NCBI RefSeq assembly: GCF_035222485.1
Contig: NC_085920.1
Span: forward strand, 4,340,001 to 4,404,000
Origin: Podospora pseudoanserina
Taxonomy: Eukaryota; Ascomycota; Sordariomycetes; Sordariales; Podosporaceae
Reading direction: 5' to 3'
Length of the DNA: 64,000 nucleotides
Below the pieces are notes generated by a model that saw only the letters and a program-made list of their open reading frames with translations, was not told the origin of the DNA and ran no database searches. The position numbers and the translations under genes are program-made. Shown piece by piece: positions 10,973 through 24,436 of the stretch (positions within the stretch are counted from its first letter, which is position 1; each line of letters opens with the position of its first letter).

Positions 10973-12350
10973 TTAGCGGCGGATGTTGGTCTTGCCCTCC
11001 TTGGGAGGATCGTAGACAATCTTTCTCGACTTGAGCCAGGCCCACTTGTACCGCTTAACCCAGACGCTCATGGCGAACAGAACAGATGTGATCGCCAGAA
11101 CCTTCATACCCATGCGCTTGCGGTCATCCATCTCGGGCTCAGCAGCCCAGTTGAGGAACTCGGTAACGTCCTTGGCCATCTGGGAAGTTGTCGCAGGGGT
11201 TTCGTCCTCATACTCGACCAAGCCATCGTACAAGACACGAGCCATGGCAATACCGGTACCGGGGAAGTAGGGGTTGAAGTTGAGACCAGCGCCGACCTGG
11301 GCGCCGGCAGGGGGCTCATCGGGGTAGCCGGTGAGGAGGTTGAAGATGTAGTCGCAGCCACCGTGGCGGGCCTTGACCATCAAGCTGAGATCGGGAGGAA
11401 GGGCACCGTTGTTGGCGAAACGGGCAGCCTCATCGTTGGGGTAAGGAGAGGGGAGGTAGTCGGACAGCTTGCCGGGGCGCTTCTCGATCTCACCCTGGTC
11501 GTTGGGCTCGGTGTCGTACTCGTTCTCCTCAGCCAACGCCTTGGCCTCGTCAACGGTCAGGATGGTGCCGACCAGGGAGCGGTAGGGCACTCTGCTGAGA
11601 GAGTGGCACGAGGCGCAGACCTCGCGGTAGACCTGGAAACCTCTCCGGAGACTGTGTGCGAGCAAGACATCCCATGTAAGCCATCCTGTCGGAGCTAGTA
11701 GGGACAGGGGGTGGACGGTGGGGGGTTGGAGAGCTTACGCTTGGTGGTCAAAGGTCTTGAACCATTGGTTATGAACCCAGGGGTACTTGGTGGGATGGAG
11801 ACTATGTCGCCAGTAAGCTTCGCGATCTTGTATCCCAACTCGTGGTGCCGTAATGTCCAAGCCGGTCGAATATGCCTCAAACATGAGACGAATAACCTCG
11901 GCCCCCACGGCAACACGGGTTGGCCCCTCCGATCAACCACTCACCCTTCCTCAGCAGGCGTCATGGCATGAGAGTTGCCATAGAGATGGTAATACCAGCC
12001 AACAGAGCCGGCAGCAACGGCGGTGGCAGCGGCGGCGGCGATGTTCAAGCGGAGCGGCGACTCGGCAGTCGATCCGGAGCTCGAGGAAGCGGCGCGCTGG
12101 GAGGACGAATACGATTAGCTTCCAGCGGGCCACATAACAGCTTCGTCCTCGTCCGGGTCGATGGCCGGAGCTTCCCTCGTCGGGACAATTGGAGGAGGCG
12201 GCGGTTCGGCGGGCGATGTCGTCGGTGCCATGTCATACCACCACGGGGCCTGGCACTTGTCTTGGGCAAACATACCTTGGTAATCTGCACGGCGCCATTT
12301 CTCGCGCTGGCGAAGGCGCGCATCGGGCGCACACAGGACCTCGCAAGCAT
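10973..12350 (-). CDS. cyt1: Cytochrome c1, heme subunit of respiratory complex III
   Basis: Exons 12350-12276, 12096-11945, 11801-11739 and 11651-10973 give 322 aa (Neurospora protein is of similar length). The N-terminus [20 protein letters not shown] is a basic mitochondrial presequence; a hydrophobic Ala-rich stretch follows ([19 protein letters not shown]), the usual bipartite signal for the intermembrane space. Heme attachment CASCH sits at residues 109-113. Axial Met lies in [12 protein letters not shown]. Acidic segments for cytochrome c docking ([14 protein letters not shown]) and the C-terminal membrane anchor ([20 protein letters not shown]) are present. The protein passes electrons from the Rieske centre to cytochrome c. 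Introns of 179, 143 and 87 nt are longer than most in this window. Confidence 0.97.
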
Positions 12351-12872
12351 GGTGGGCACACCTTGCGGAGCTTAGGGGGGTATCGTGGGTGATCTGACAA
12401 GGCAATTGGCCTGCCAATGTCGGTGTTTTGAGGTTGGTGGCTCGGGCTGGTGATGGTCGACGCAGTCAGGATTCTCAAATTCGGGATTCTTAGGAACTCT
12501 GGCTGTCTGATTGGCCGGCCAATCACAGCTGTGCTGACGGCCTATCAATTTTTCCGCCAGCCTTTCCCTCGCCCGGCTGCGGGTGCTATGGGCTTGGCTT
12601 GTGCAATTCAGTCCCCAAGCTCCCACTCCGTACCCACCGTCTTTCCTGGATGGGGCTTCAAACATCAAACATCAGACATCAACGTCAGAGGTCATGACTT
12701 GGACAGAGAATATCCGTACCGATACCGCCGCATTCATCATTCACACCCAGGATATCACTAAACACAACTACTTTTCCTGTACACTTGAAACGCCAAAAAC
12801 GCCCCGTATCAAAAACCAACGCCTTTTCCTTGTATACAAAGCTCCATTTTAAACCCCTCAACCGCTCTCAGC
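12351..12872. other. Intergenic, cytochrome c1 promoter and DAHP synthase 3' flank
   Basis: About 520 bp between two minus-strand genes. Nothing beyond the expected promoter and 3' UTR sequence was recognised. Confidence 0.45.
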
Positions 12873-14173
<1,301 letters not shown>

Positions 14174-14841
14174 GATGGATGACTGCGCTTTGTGTCTGTC
14201 TCTCAAATGGTCCGGTTCAATTGGTGAGAAAAAAAGGGTGAAACTTGACACAGGCTAGAAGATATTTTGCAGAGGAAAGATTGTCTTGCAGAGCAAAGGG
14301 TGCATGAATCTTTTTTTCGCCGGTGGCGGTCAAAGAGCTCAAGGTCAATTCAACTACTCCCCTCCCATAGAGTTTTGAGAGGGGCAAACCCCAATGAGTC
14401 AAAGTGGGGCAATGTGCCATGTACCGTTTTCTGACTTACAAGCCATCAGAAGAGACTCGGCTTATCCTAGCATCGCTTCTGCATTCGGCAAAGAACTACG
14501 TCAAAGACACTGGGCCCTGAGCTGGCTTTGGTTCACCCACAGGTTTCTGACACGCGAGTGTGAGGCACAGAGCCATCAACAATGGGAGAACCAGAGAACA
14601 GCAGGGCGAAATGTGTGTAATTCACCTCCAGGCATTGGTCCTTCAGAGGTCTCGAAAGGGTGGTTCGACATGACCCCACCCACATCGCTTCCAAGGTCTT
14701 GAACTGCAGGCAGGCGGGAGCTCGAAGCAGGTCCCACTCGCCGACGTCGGACCTAGAATTCTATCGTCTTGCTGGGAACATCCCGCCCAACGACATGCTA
14801 ACTGTACAGGTACGGATGCCCCGACTTCCGAGCTCACCATC
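14174..14841. other. Intergenic, DAHP synthase promoter
   Basis: Holds the promoter of DAHP synthase, including the TGAGTCA site, and the 3' flank of the FAR-17a-like gene. No gene was recognised. Confidence 0.5.
14395..14401. promoter_or_regulatory. TGAGTCA, CPC-1/GCN4-type site upstream of DAHP synthase
   Basis: Exact match to the Gcn4/CPC-1 consensus, 222 bp upstream of the DAHP synthase ATG at 14173. Aromatic amino-acid genes are classic targets of cross-pathway control in fungi, so a regulatory role is a reasonable inference. Confidence 0.55.
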
Positions 14842-15734
14842 TCAATCCGTCTTGATGGGATGAAGAGCTTCCTTATTGAACTGTTCAATACCGTTAATCT
14901 TACCGTACAGCCACTTTAGAGCCAGTGTGCTCATCGTCATGAGCCCGGCTGAGACTGAAAAGAGAATCATTCTCTGCCAAGTTTTGAGCAGCTCGAACAT
15001 GGGATATGGGTACCTGCACGACATGGTCAGACAAGAGCAACACAGAAGTCATTGCAACAAGGCTTTGCCTGTGTCTGCAGAGTTACCTACCATCCGTTTT
15101 GCTCAAAGCAATATTCAACCCACCCACAGTATAGAAATGCCAAGCAGGTACTGAGAGCCAGAGCACTGTAAACTCTGATGGTCCAAGGAGGACTGAGTAG
15201 TATCAGATCCATCGTTAACATGACGGCTGGCATCGCATGAAATCCACTGTGAAAGTTGGAGTTAGATTGGACATTTCAATGGGTCGTGGGCACTCTCACA
15301 AATCTGGGAGGAATAGAAGTGCGAACTCTGGTGGGAAAAGGAGGGACTTGTCAATGGCACTTATGCTCCAGTACAGAATGCTGATCAGAACTTCTAAGGG
15401 TGTTGAACACACTGAGAGAACATTTTTGATGCTAAAGAGCCGAGGGCTCAGAGTGAGATCGGCTAACAGGCCAAAGGCAAACGTTGCCGTCGCTAAAGCG
15501 AGCCCATTGATGGCTGTTCCCCTTGTCAGTCTTTTCCCTTTTCATCCTCTTGTGTGGAACGTAATGTACTGAGAAGTTGAAGTCACCGCCAAACCCGAAG
15601 TGAATTTCGGTTGGGAACTGCTGAAGGTACCAAAAGCTGCATGAGTATGACAAAAGACCGATGGCATGTACGAGGGCTGAGAAGCTCCCTGGAGGCGAGG
15701 AGAGCCGTTGTAAAGGGTGGGGTTGGTTTGCCAT
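14842..15734 (-). CDS. FAR-17a/AIG1-like integral membrane protein
   Basis: Best model: exons 15734-15587, 15513-15300, 15246-15091 and 15013-14842, about 229 aa with six or so membrane helices. Family landmarks: HPLQRLSSPPGSFSALVHAI at the N-terminus, TFAFGLLADLTLSPRLFSIK, CSTPLEVLISILYWSI, FGFHAMPAVMLTMDLILLSP, and QNGWYPYPMFELL near the C-terminus. Human relatives AIG1 and ADTRP hydrolyse fatty-acid esters of hydroxy fatty acids with a Thr/His pair; a similar lipid hydrolase role is inference. The first intron is uncertain: the obvious GTACAT donor after GGDFNFS breaks the frame, while GTGACT at 15586 keeps it but deletes the residues where family members carry the conserved Thr region. 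The other three boundaries are clear. Confidence 0.78.
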
Positions 15735-16354
15735 TCCGTACCTATTTCGAGCGGGTGAGCAAGATGCACGGTTGAAATTAAATGCCCTCTGATCTCGGTA
15801 TTCCTTATGAGGCCTCTTCCTTATATTTATCGAAATGTGGATCAAAGCAAGAAAGAGGTTGTCAAAGAGTGTGTGATGGACCCTCTCTACGTCATCGATT
15901 TCGATCAGAAAAGACCCAGGGTGATAGGCAAACGGAAGGTACTCGCAAAGGAGTGGTAGTAAAACAGATTCAACTGCCAGCTACCGAACGAAAGTGTGCA
16001 ACGATATAACGGATGAATACAAGCAGAGCAGATGCCATGAACCATAGGGTCAACGTTCACAAGTCATAGTGCACCTCATGTCCGCGGTTATCGGCCATGA
16101 CCTTCAGCAAGTCAGGGGTGCCCTTTGCGTTGTGAGCTTCCCCACGGCTTCCAACGCCTCTAGCGCCTTGGCACAACCCCCCCACCTCCATCGCCTGGCG
16201 GGACGAAGCGATGCCCGATTTGGATGCGCGTTCGACGCAAGTGTTCGCGTTCTCCAGAAATTGTTAACTACCATACTGGCTTGGCCATATCATCGTCATC
16301 ACCATCGCCATCAGACGTAACCCCTGGGGAGGAACCCTCATACGACATTCCAAC
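15735..16354. other. Divergent intergenic region
   Basis: Shared 5' region of the FAR-17a-like gene (-) and the WD40-cyclophilin gene (+). No extra gene or repeat was recognised. Confidence 0.45.
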
Positions 16355-18359
16355 ATGGCGGACAACACCAACGATGAGGACTTGAAGTCCAACAAGCGCA
16401 GCCATGCAGAATTCACAGAAAATGATGGTTCCGGTGAGTGTTGCCCTATTTATTTTCCACAGCCACTGCTTCCTTTGCGCTTGCTAACAGCGTCTTTCAG
16501 ATAGCTCTTCAGACGATGACATGGGACCGCAGTTGCCGTCCGCCTCAGCGCCCAAAAAGAAGCGCCGTGTTCTGCCATACGAAAAGCTCTACATCTCAGC
16601 CCTCCCCAAGTCGACCCGTTACTCCAAGTCCCTGATGCACAAAGAGCAGTTGGCACATCTCACTATGACACCTCTGACTGAGTTCCTCATAACATCGTCT
16701 TTGGATGGCGTAGTCAAGTTCTGGAAGAAGGTCGCCGACGGCATCGAGTTCGTGAAGGAGTTCAAGGCCCACCAGGGGGAGATCCGCTCTGTTTCGACCA
16801 GCGCAGATGGGAGGAGTTTTGCAACTGCCGGCCCCGACAAGACGGTGAAGCTGTTCGATGTCATGACATTTGATCTGTTAGCTGTTATCCAGCTAGAGTA
16901 TGTGCCGCGGTGTGTATGCTGGGTTCACAAGAAAGGTGCTTCTCTTCCTCTGCTAGCCATATCCGATGATAGCCAAAAGCCTGGCATCCACATCTACGAC
17001 GGACGGGGTGAAAACCTGACACCTATTCATACCATCACCGGTCTTCACCGCAGCCCCGTCTCCCTGATGGCTTTCAACGACCATTACGACTGCGTAATAT
17101 CGGCCGATGAGGGAGGCATGATTGAATACTGGCAGCCCGGAGGATCTTATCAGAAGCCTGACAACGTCTTTGAGTACAAGAGCTCAACGAATCTGTTTGA
17201 CTTCAAGAAAGCAAAATCCATACCGACCTCGCTCACGCTATCGCCAGATGGGAGTCGCTTCGCCACAATATCCTTCCCTGACAGGAAAATCCGCCTCTTC
17301 GACTTTGCCTCAGCCAAGCTTCAACGCACCTATGATGAGTCCCTTCAGGTCATTGAGGAAATGCAACAAGCTGGAACAGCGATACAGAAACTTGATCCAG
17401 TCGAGTTTGGTCGCCGGTTAGCAACGGAACGGGAAATCGAATCCCCAGTTCTCCGCGACAAATTCAACCTCATCTTCGATGAATCTGGTCACTTTCTCCT
17501 CTATGGCTCTTACCTGGGTGTCAAGGTGCTCAACACATTCACAAATAAAGTGATAAAAGTGTACGGCCGGGAGGAACATTATCGTCCACTAGCACTGGCC
17601 CTCTACCAGGGTCAGCCTCAGAAGAAGGGGGTCACTACGGTAGCCATGGCGGCATCCAGCAACCCGCTTCTTCAAGAATCCGAAACAAGGGATCCCATAT
17701 TGATCACCACGGGCGTGGGCAAGGTCCGGTTTTACATGTTCACCAATGACGAGGAATTCTCCAAGTCAACCAGAGATGTTCAAAACGAGAAACCCACGAT
17801 TCTAGGGGCAAAGAAGACGGAGCAAAAGAAGGTCGCCGAGACGGGCACATCGGCGGTCATCCACACCACATACGGTGATATTCATATTCGACTCTTCCCG
17901 GATGCAGCTCCCAAGGCCGTGGAGAACTTCGTGACGCATTCAAAACGCGGCTACTACAACAACACCATCTTCCATCGTGTGATTCGTAAGTTTATGATTC
18001 AGGGTGGTGACCCTCTGGGAGATGGAACCGGTGGTGAAAGTATCTGGGGAAGAGAGTTCGAGGATGAATTTAGCACATTGAAACACGATAAGCCATACAC
18101 GGTTAGTATGGCGAATGCTGGCCCCAATACCAACGGGAGCCAGTTCTTTATCACCACTGAGAAAACAGTATGTTGTAATGCAACCCCTTTCTTTTGGTAA
18201 ATTGGTACTGACTGAAGACAGCCATGGCTTGATAACAAGCACACGATATTTGGACGCGCCGTTCAAGGTCTTGATGTCATCCACAGGATCGAAAATGTCA
18301 AGACCTACAAAGAGAAACCAGCGGAGGACATCAAGATTATCAATATTGACATTTCGTAG
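16355..18359 (+). CDS. WD40-repeat peptidyl-prolyl isomerase, PPWD1 type
   Basis: Exons 16355-16433, 16501-18167 and 18222-18359 give 627 aa, close to human PPWD1 (646). The acidic/Ser N-terminus is followed by a nuclear-localisation-like KKKRRV. WD40 blades start at [20 protein letters not shown] and [20 protein letters not shown]. The C-terminal cyclophilin domain begins with [20 protein letters not shown] and carries [15 protein letters not shown], the catalytic Arg in FHRVI, then [11 protein letters not shown] and [19 protein letters not shown]1 associates with the spliceosome; this protein is expected in the nucleus. The last intron (18168-18221) sits within the cyclophilin domain, after TTEKT. 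Confidence 0.95.
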
Positions 18360-18445
18360 CACCATGGGCAGGAATGAGCCAGCGGCTGAATGAATGTGAA
18401 TTGCCGATCGGCCCATGATGAGCGGCACCTTTTGTATTCACCTGC

Positions 18446-20085
18446 CTAGAGCGATGTTTTGACATCACCGCCGTAGCTTATCTTTCTGAGCATGCTCCTG
18501 TTAAGCTCACCCACCGTTTGCACCCCGAGCAGTCCCATAGATTGGTCCACGTCAGCCAAAAGCGAAGCCAGCACATGCTTGGCTCCCTCTGTCCCTGCAA
18601 TTCCAAGACCATATATCACCGGTCTGCCAACCAGGACCGCCTTTGCCCCCAAGGCCAGTGCTTTCAGAACATCCACCCCTGTACGGATTCCAGAGTCGAA
18701 CATGACAGTCAAGCGGTCCCCAACGGCGTCTACAATTTCTGGGAGCATCTCCAAACTAGGCACCGCCCCATCCAGCTGCCTCCCTCCGTGATTGCTCACG
18801 ATAATCCCGTCAACTCCACTTCTCGCCGCCAACACTGCATCCTCCACGCTCAGCACCCCCTTGAGCACAATCGGCCTGTCCCCCCACAATTTTCTCAAGG
18901 TGGCAAGGTCCTCCCACTTGTGCGCGTGCCCCGAGAAGACCTCCCCGACCCAATACCGGCTCGCACCAATGATGTTGTCCTCCACCTGGGCCTCGTTTTC
19001 GCCGGTGCTAAACTTGTCAGAAAACTTCTGCCGAAACACCGAGTCACTGAATCCGAGGGCATTGCCCTCCCCGACGGCAAAGGGGAGGAACCCTGTGTCG
19101 AGGTCGAGGGGCCGCCAGGCCATGGTGAAGGTGTCCAGTGTTACGACCAAGACCTCACAGCCAGCTACCCGGGCTCGGGAGAGCAAAGAGGCGGTGATGT
19201 CATCGTCGACAGGCCAGTAGAGTTGGAACCACCTGGACGGCTTGGGATCAGGGACTAGGGTGGAAGCGGACGAGGTTGGCGGTCTGGCTGGTCCTCGGTC
19301 TTTTCCTTCTGCTGATGCTGATGCTGATATTGTCGTTGCGGGATCATCCGTCGGCGCCGGTGGGGCGGGCTCTTCTGTTTCTGGTGAGGGCGGGCTGGGG
19401 CCTCCTGTGTCCTCTAGAGCCGCGACGATCTCCTCTAGGGGGGTGCTGGATGCGGTGCTGTAGATGAATGGGACGTTGAGGGCGGCGCAGGCTTTGGCGA
19501 CGCCGGTTTCTGCGTCGGGGTGGTAGGCTGATTGCACGCCGATGGGGGCCATGAGGATGGGGGAGTCTGGTGTCTTTTGTTAGCTGATGTTGTTTTTCTT
19601 CTGCCTTGGTCTCATGAAAATCACATCGCTGTGGTGTGTGAAGAATGAGAATACATACCATATGTCTTGCCAAACAGTTTCACACTTAGATTGCGAGGCA
19701 GTGTGTCTCTCAACATACGGGGTATGACCTTCCACTGCCGGAAAGCCAGCCGGTTGGCGTGCATCGTCGCTTGCTCGCCTGCCCCTCCGAACACATAGTT
19801 GAATCCCTGGGGGCTCATCGCCTCCCGGGCTTGCTGTTCAAGTTTGTTGGGATCGGTGGTGGTGACGGGCTTCTTCCCCGCCGTGAGGGCTTGAAAGTAA
19901 ATGTCGATTTGGTACTGGCCATAGGGGATCTTGTTGCTGTTGCTGGCGACGACAGTCGTGGTGGTGTTGTCGTTGTTAGTAGGGGCGGTGGAGCGTGGTG
20001 TCTTCTCATCTCTTATGTTAGCGTTCAGGTTGTTTAAGTTGGGTCTGTCGGCTTCGTCGCCGTTGCTAGATCTGGGACGGTTCAT
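18446..20085 (-). CDS. FMN-dependent alpha-hydroxy-acid dehydrogenase/oxidase (lactate 2-monooxygenase-like)
   Basis: Exons 20085-19659 and 19566-18446 give 515 aa. Features of the glycolate oxidase/lactate dehydrogenase fold: SPILMAPIGVQSAYHPDAE, PFIYSTASSTPLEEI, WFQLYWPVDD, GCEVLVVTLDT, catalytic His and Arg in SNHGGRQLDG, and FMN phosphate site DSGIRTGVDVLKALALGAKA with VGRPVIYGLG. There is no cytochrome b5 domain, so it is not a cytochrome b2; the N-terminal part (IYFQALTAGKKPV, KLEQQAREAMSPQGFNYVFG) resembles lactate 2-monooxygenases. A disordered insert of about 60 residues rich in Pro, Ala, Ser and Glu (about 195-255) separates two strands of the barrel. Substrate and cell compartment are not shown by sequence. 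Confidence 0.88.
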
Positions 20086-20558
20086 CTTGAATTGGGGCTG
20101 CAAAAACAAATTTGGGTATCACGAGTGCGCTTTTCAGTGTAAATGAACGGAGACATGAAGAGTAGAAAATGAAGCCGCCTTGACTTCCCCGCACAGCTAG
20201 CTACCCACTCGCTATTCTTTGAGATGCCAATGCCAATGGTGGTAAATTGTGGGGGCATTTGGAGTAGGATCAACATAGTCTACGGTGTCATACTCACACA
20301 TCCAGAACTAATTCAGCATTAGTTTGCCACATCCAGAAGAAATTGTCCTGATCGTTTTATTGTTATCATCGCTGCCCCTTTCGCAAGCGGTGTGAGAACG
20401 TCTGCTCTCTACCTGGGAATCAAAACGAACCAAAACGCCAACCAGATGCTTCCAACCCACACGTTGCATTACCTCTTACATCAATAGACCGCCAACTTGA
20501 CAAAGCTCTGCGCTCAAAAACACATCCTTTATTGGATGTCATTTCTATCAGTCTCCCC
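20086..20558. other. Intergenic
   Basis: Upstream of the FMN enzyme gene and downstream of Nup84. No feature recognised. Confidence 0.4.
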
Positions 20559-23500
20559 TCATGGCTTGATAGACCAAAGCTCCCTCGACCTATGAACAGT
20601 TAGCATGAGACCTACAGATCGAAACACTGCGGGAAGCAGAACAGAGGAGAACATACCATCCAAGCTCGCGGTGTTTTTTGCTGCTCTTGCCTTTGCTCTC
20701 AGCCGTAGACACAGCCAGCGCCTTGCTGCAGGCTGCAAAAGACTCTAGAAGCTCCTTCATCCTCCCAGACTTGATGAACTCCTGAGCTATGTTTGAGTCC
20801 TTCTCGGCAATCAGAGCAGCCAAGTCCATGCATTCCATGAAGTTGTCGCGCGAAACGGCGCCGCCGGCAAAATGGAGGGTGCTGATGTATGCGATAACTG
20901 TCTCGGGAATATAGGCCTCGCGGAGGTCCTGAAAGTCGTTGTCGACTTCATTGCTGACCATCAACCAGTTGTTCAGCACCGGCTGCATACAGTTCTTAAC
21001 ATTGCGCACGTCGCCAACGGCCTGAGTCCACATTTCGCGCGCAGGGGGGTGGGATGGACTATAGTGATCATAGTTAGCAAGATCGGTGTTGCATCAATAG
21101 TAGACGTGGGCTGGGTACATACTCTCTGCTGAGACCAGCCATGGAAGCCAATGTCTCCATTGAGTCCAGTGCTCGGACGAGACATTCAAGTTCCCATAGG
21201 TTTCTGACAACATTCAGAAGCCTGTCTCTGCTGACGCCACACTCTTGAAGGAAGGCTTCACTGAAATCGTGATTAGCGACCTCATCAAACCACCCGTGGG
21301 CATCATCTTGGTTTTGGTCCACAAAGGTGATGAACGTCAACTTCTCCATGGCGATGTATCGCCCGGAAACACGGACGCTGAGGGCGCGGGCAGCACGCAA
21401 GTCGGCCCGTTCTACGGAAGGTTAATATCCATTTGGGCAACTGAAAATTAGTGGAGGAATAACTTACTCAAGAAGTACTTATAAACCCGGATGGCGTAGG
21501 TGCATGTCTCCAAGAACAGCCCGGGGACCATTATGAGCCACTCCAGAGTGCGGATGAGTTCTTCGCTTTCTCCCTCCATGTCGTTGGAGTCATCCCCGAT
21601 GAAATCCGGTCGAACAATTCTACCATATTTCAGTGTGGCCGGCCCCTCTTCCAGAATCTTGAAGTGACCCTTTACATCGCATCGAACCGACTTGTCGTTG
21701 ACATCGTTCAGGTAGATAAGGGGCAACTTTCGACCAAACTCCTTTATGTCGACTCCCAACTTGGTCATGATGATCAGCTGGTGCTCACGAGGTTCATCGC
21801 CCACAATGTGAATGAGATTTCTGCCTAGCACCTCGTATAGACGGTCCTTGTGGAGTTTGGAGCAGTACAGGGGAACAAGCTCCTCAAGGTTGGCGAGTCG
21901 AAGGTAGCTGACGTAGGAGGTAAGAATGTTCTCCTGGGCGTGGCGAATTGCCTTGTGGCCGCTTTCTTGCTTGGAGTTACTGAGCCTATCCAGGGTGTTG
22001 ACGATGATGAGGACATGAGCCAATGTCCTCAACCCGTCGTAATCGCCCAGACCAACGTACTTCTTTTCGTTGATGTGCTCCGAAATGGGGAAGTTGATCT
22101 CTGGGATCAGCTTTGACTTTGCCCTGGCATTCGCCTTCTTGGAAAGCACAACACCTTGATGGAATAGATACCGGCCCAGGTCGTTGGCAACAATGGCGGC
22201 TTGGAGCGACTTGGAAGTCCCCAGAGCTTCGTTGCTAGTCTTCGGATCGTTCTCCAAACTGGCCACGAGGCGCTTCGCAACTGTGGCCGGCTCACCGTGG
22301 TAAACAACAGCGTTGAAGGCCGGAAAACGCGCAGCGATCGCTACCAAGTCCTTGCCGCCCTTCTTCATCAAGAAAATGTCGAACTGTGTCCTGAGAAGAG
22401 CGTTGTAGTGGGCGAAAAGCTTATCATCCCACGACTTGCACACCTTGTCAACGCTCTCAAGATCGCCAGCAAGAAGTCCATAGACGGCCCGATCGTATTC
22501 GCTTGTTCCCCCATCATGAGCAGCTGCATAGCACATCCTTCTCCAGAGCACGAGCGAGCCTGGCTCAAAATCAAATTGTTCATCATCTTGGGGATTTGAA
22601 AGTGGCAGCGGCGCGATTGTAGCTGCTCTCCACAGTTCCGTCCTCTCTGCGCACCAGTCCCGTATCTCAGACATGGAGTACCCCCGGCGTAGCATCTCAA
22701 AGCATCCAAGCCAGATGGCCCGCTCAAAGAACTCATCCTGCGGCTCTAACTTTCGGCCTTGGCGTGTGACGGCGTCTGGATCGAGCTGGGTAACGAGAAT
22801 ATTTGAGCCAAGGTGGGATTGGGAAGTGGCAGCATTAGGGTCAAGCACACCCTGGTACCCATTGACACTCTTCTGTAGCTTGATCTTGTGGCGTGTATGA
22901 AGCCAACCATGTGCCAGGATGTCGCCCCTCTCGGCGTTGTGCTGGAGCTCGCTGACAACCACATCGACTGGTGGTCCGTGAGTGGCGCTGTTCTGCAACC
23001 ACTCCAACACGATCTTCCTCTCTCTGGCCACAGAGTCGGTGATCAGAAACTCCTCCCACCATTCTCTCCGCGACTGGGGCACCGGATTCCTGCCGTTCTT
23101 TTCCTCGGCGAGCTCTGAATCTTGGTAACGGAAAGGCAGTATGCGCCGTAAGAGATCCCAGGTTTGTGCCTCCTCCTCTGCCCGTCGCACCTCCTCAGCG
23201 CTGACAGAAAAATGGCCTTTTTCAACTTCGTCCACATCCACATCCACCGAGCCTGGTCTTTGCCAAACAGCGCCCCGATTTCGTCCTCCCGCCTGACTTG
23301 CTTGCAACCTGTCTACTCTGTTCCGTGCATAGTTGTAGTAGGAATCGAGCAGTTTGAAGATTTGTTCGCGTTTCTCAGAGTTCGACCTGCCTCTCAGATC
23401 GGTGTTGTAGCGGTCCAGTTCAGCAGCGAAGAAATCGACGTCGTTCCCGACTCGGACGGTGCTATGGCGGTAGGTAGACTCGAGGTCGGTCATTTCGCGG

Positions 23501-23704
23501 TGTGACGGTTCTGCGCACTCAAGTTAGATGAAACACAGGAATTGCATCATGGAGAAGGGTTCTGACCTCGAAGTCGACTCTCCAAGCTAGCCCGGGAGCT
23601 TTCCTGGGAGATGGATGGAAAATTCTATCGAGCAGGTGCTGTCAGCAACGTTTCAACCAGCTCGAGATTGAACACATGGAATTGCTCACAAATCCAGGCG
23701 CCAT
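20559..23704 (-). CDS. nup84: Nuclear pore subunit Nup84/Nup107
   Basis: Exons 23704-23690 (15 nt), 23624-23567, 23510-21468, 21411-21123, 21058-20657 and 20589-20559 give 945 aa. An ATG at 23493 (MTDLESTYRH) would start a shorter form, but two upstream exons splice perfectly in frame and begin MAPGFNFPSISQESSRASLE, so I chose 23704. Body features of Nup107/Nup84: TWDLLRRILPFRY, LEWLQNSA, WLHTRHKIKLQ, DEFFERAIWLGCFEMLRRGY, RMCYAAAHDG, VYGLLAGDL, then a helical solenoid with YVSYLRLANLEELVPLYCSK and a C-terminal part ending ELGWSRELWSIKP. It is a scaffold subunit of the Y-complex of the nuclear pore. The last exon has only ten codons. Confidence 0.92.
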
Positions 23705-24436
23705 GACGCCGATGGGATAATGAAGTTGAAATAATACAACGCAAGAGTCTCTGATTCACACAGTCTTGCCCAGTCTGCGAATGGCCGTGGCTTCGTCTTA
23801 CTGTGGTCTGTTGGGAGCAGTGAGGTGGATCTTGCGCAAACAGTCTGAAAGTCTATTGCATCGTATGCTCAATGTTGGGCGTTGAATGAATTTTTTGTTC
23901 AGCGCCGGGGTCAATTGGTGGTTTCGGAGAGATTGGCGGCAGTAATGTGTTGGTAATCTACCTATCTCCCTGGAGGGTGGGTATCGATGGTGGTGGTCCC
24001 TTTGAGCTGTTGGACGCGGTCGCGTCAATGCCGTTCGAAAAATTGGGCTTGAGAGCAGCGTCGAAGCCCTGGAGAGTGAGCTCCCCGGTTATTAGACTGC
24101 CAAGCTTCTTGAGCCAGACTCTCAGTATAAGCACGGACCGTATGGGGGCCCTAGCTTCGCGCTCGCCCTGGGCTCCACCCAACTCAGCGAACTAGAAAAA
24201 GCTTTGGCGATTGGAAAATTTTGGACTTTTCCTCTTTTCTTCTTCATGTCTTTGGCATTCGTCTTAGAGTCTCGGAACAAGGCCTCAGTTCTTGTTCAGG
24301 TCCACGCGGCCTCTCGCGCGCTCAACGATCGCCTAGAGTAAATATGCACTCTCCTCATAAGTTACCTGCACCTTCACAGGGCGTTCAGGTGGACGCATTG
24401 GATGTGTGATACATTTTGATATCTTGACCATTTGTA
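23705..24436. other. Intergenic, Nup84 promoter side
   Basis: Between two minus-strand genes. Several short frames on both strands overlap each other and show no domain. Nothing else recognised. Confidence 0.4.

Noticed and set aside
10967-11698. 243-codon open frame on the plus strand
   Set aside because: Antisense to the well-supported cytochrome c1 exon; its Gly/Val-rich content is a mirror of biased codon use, with no domain.
18518-19258. 246-codon open frame on the plus strand
   Set aside because: Antisense to the FMN-dependent enzyme exon; no family features.
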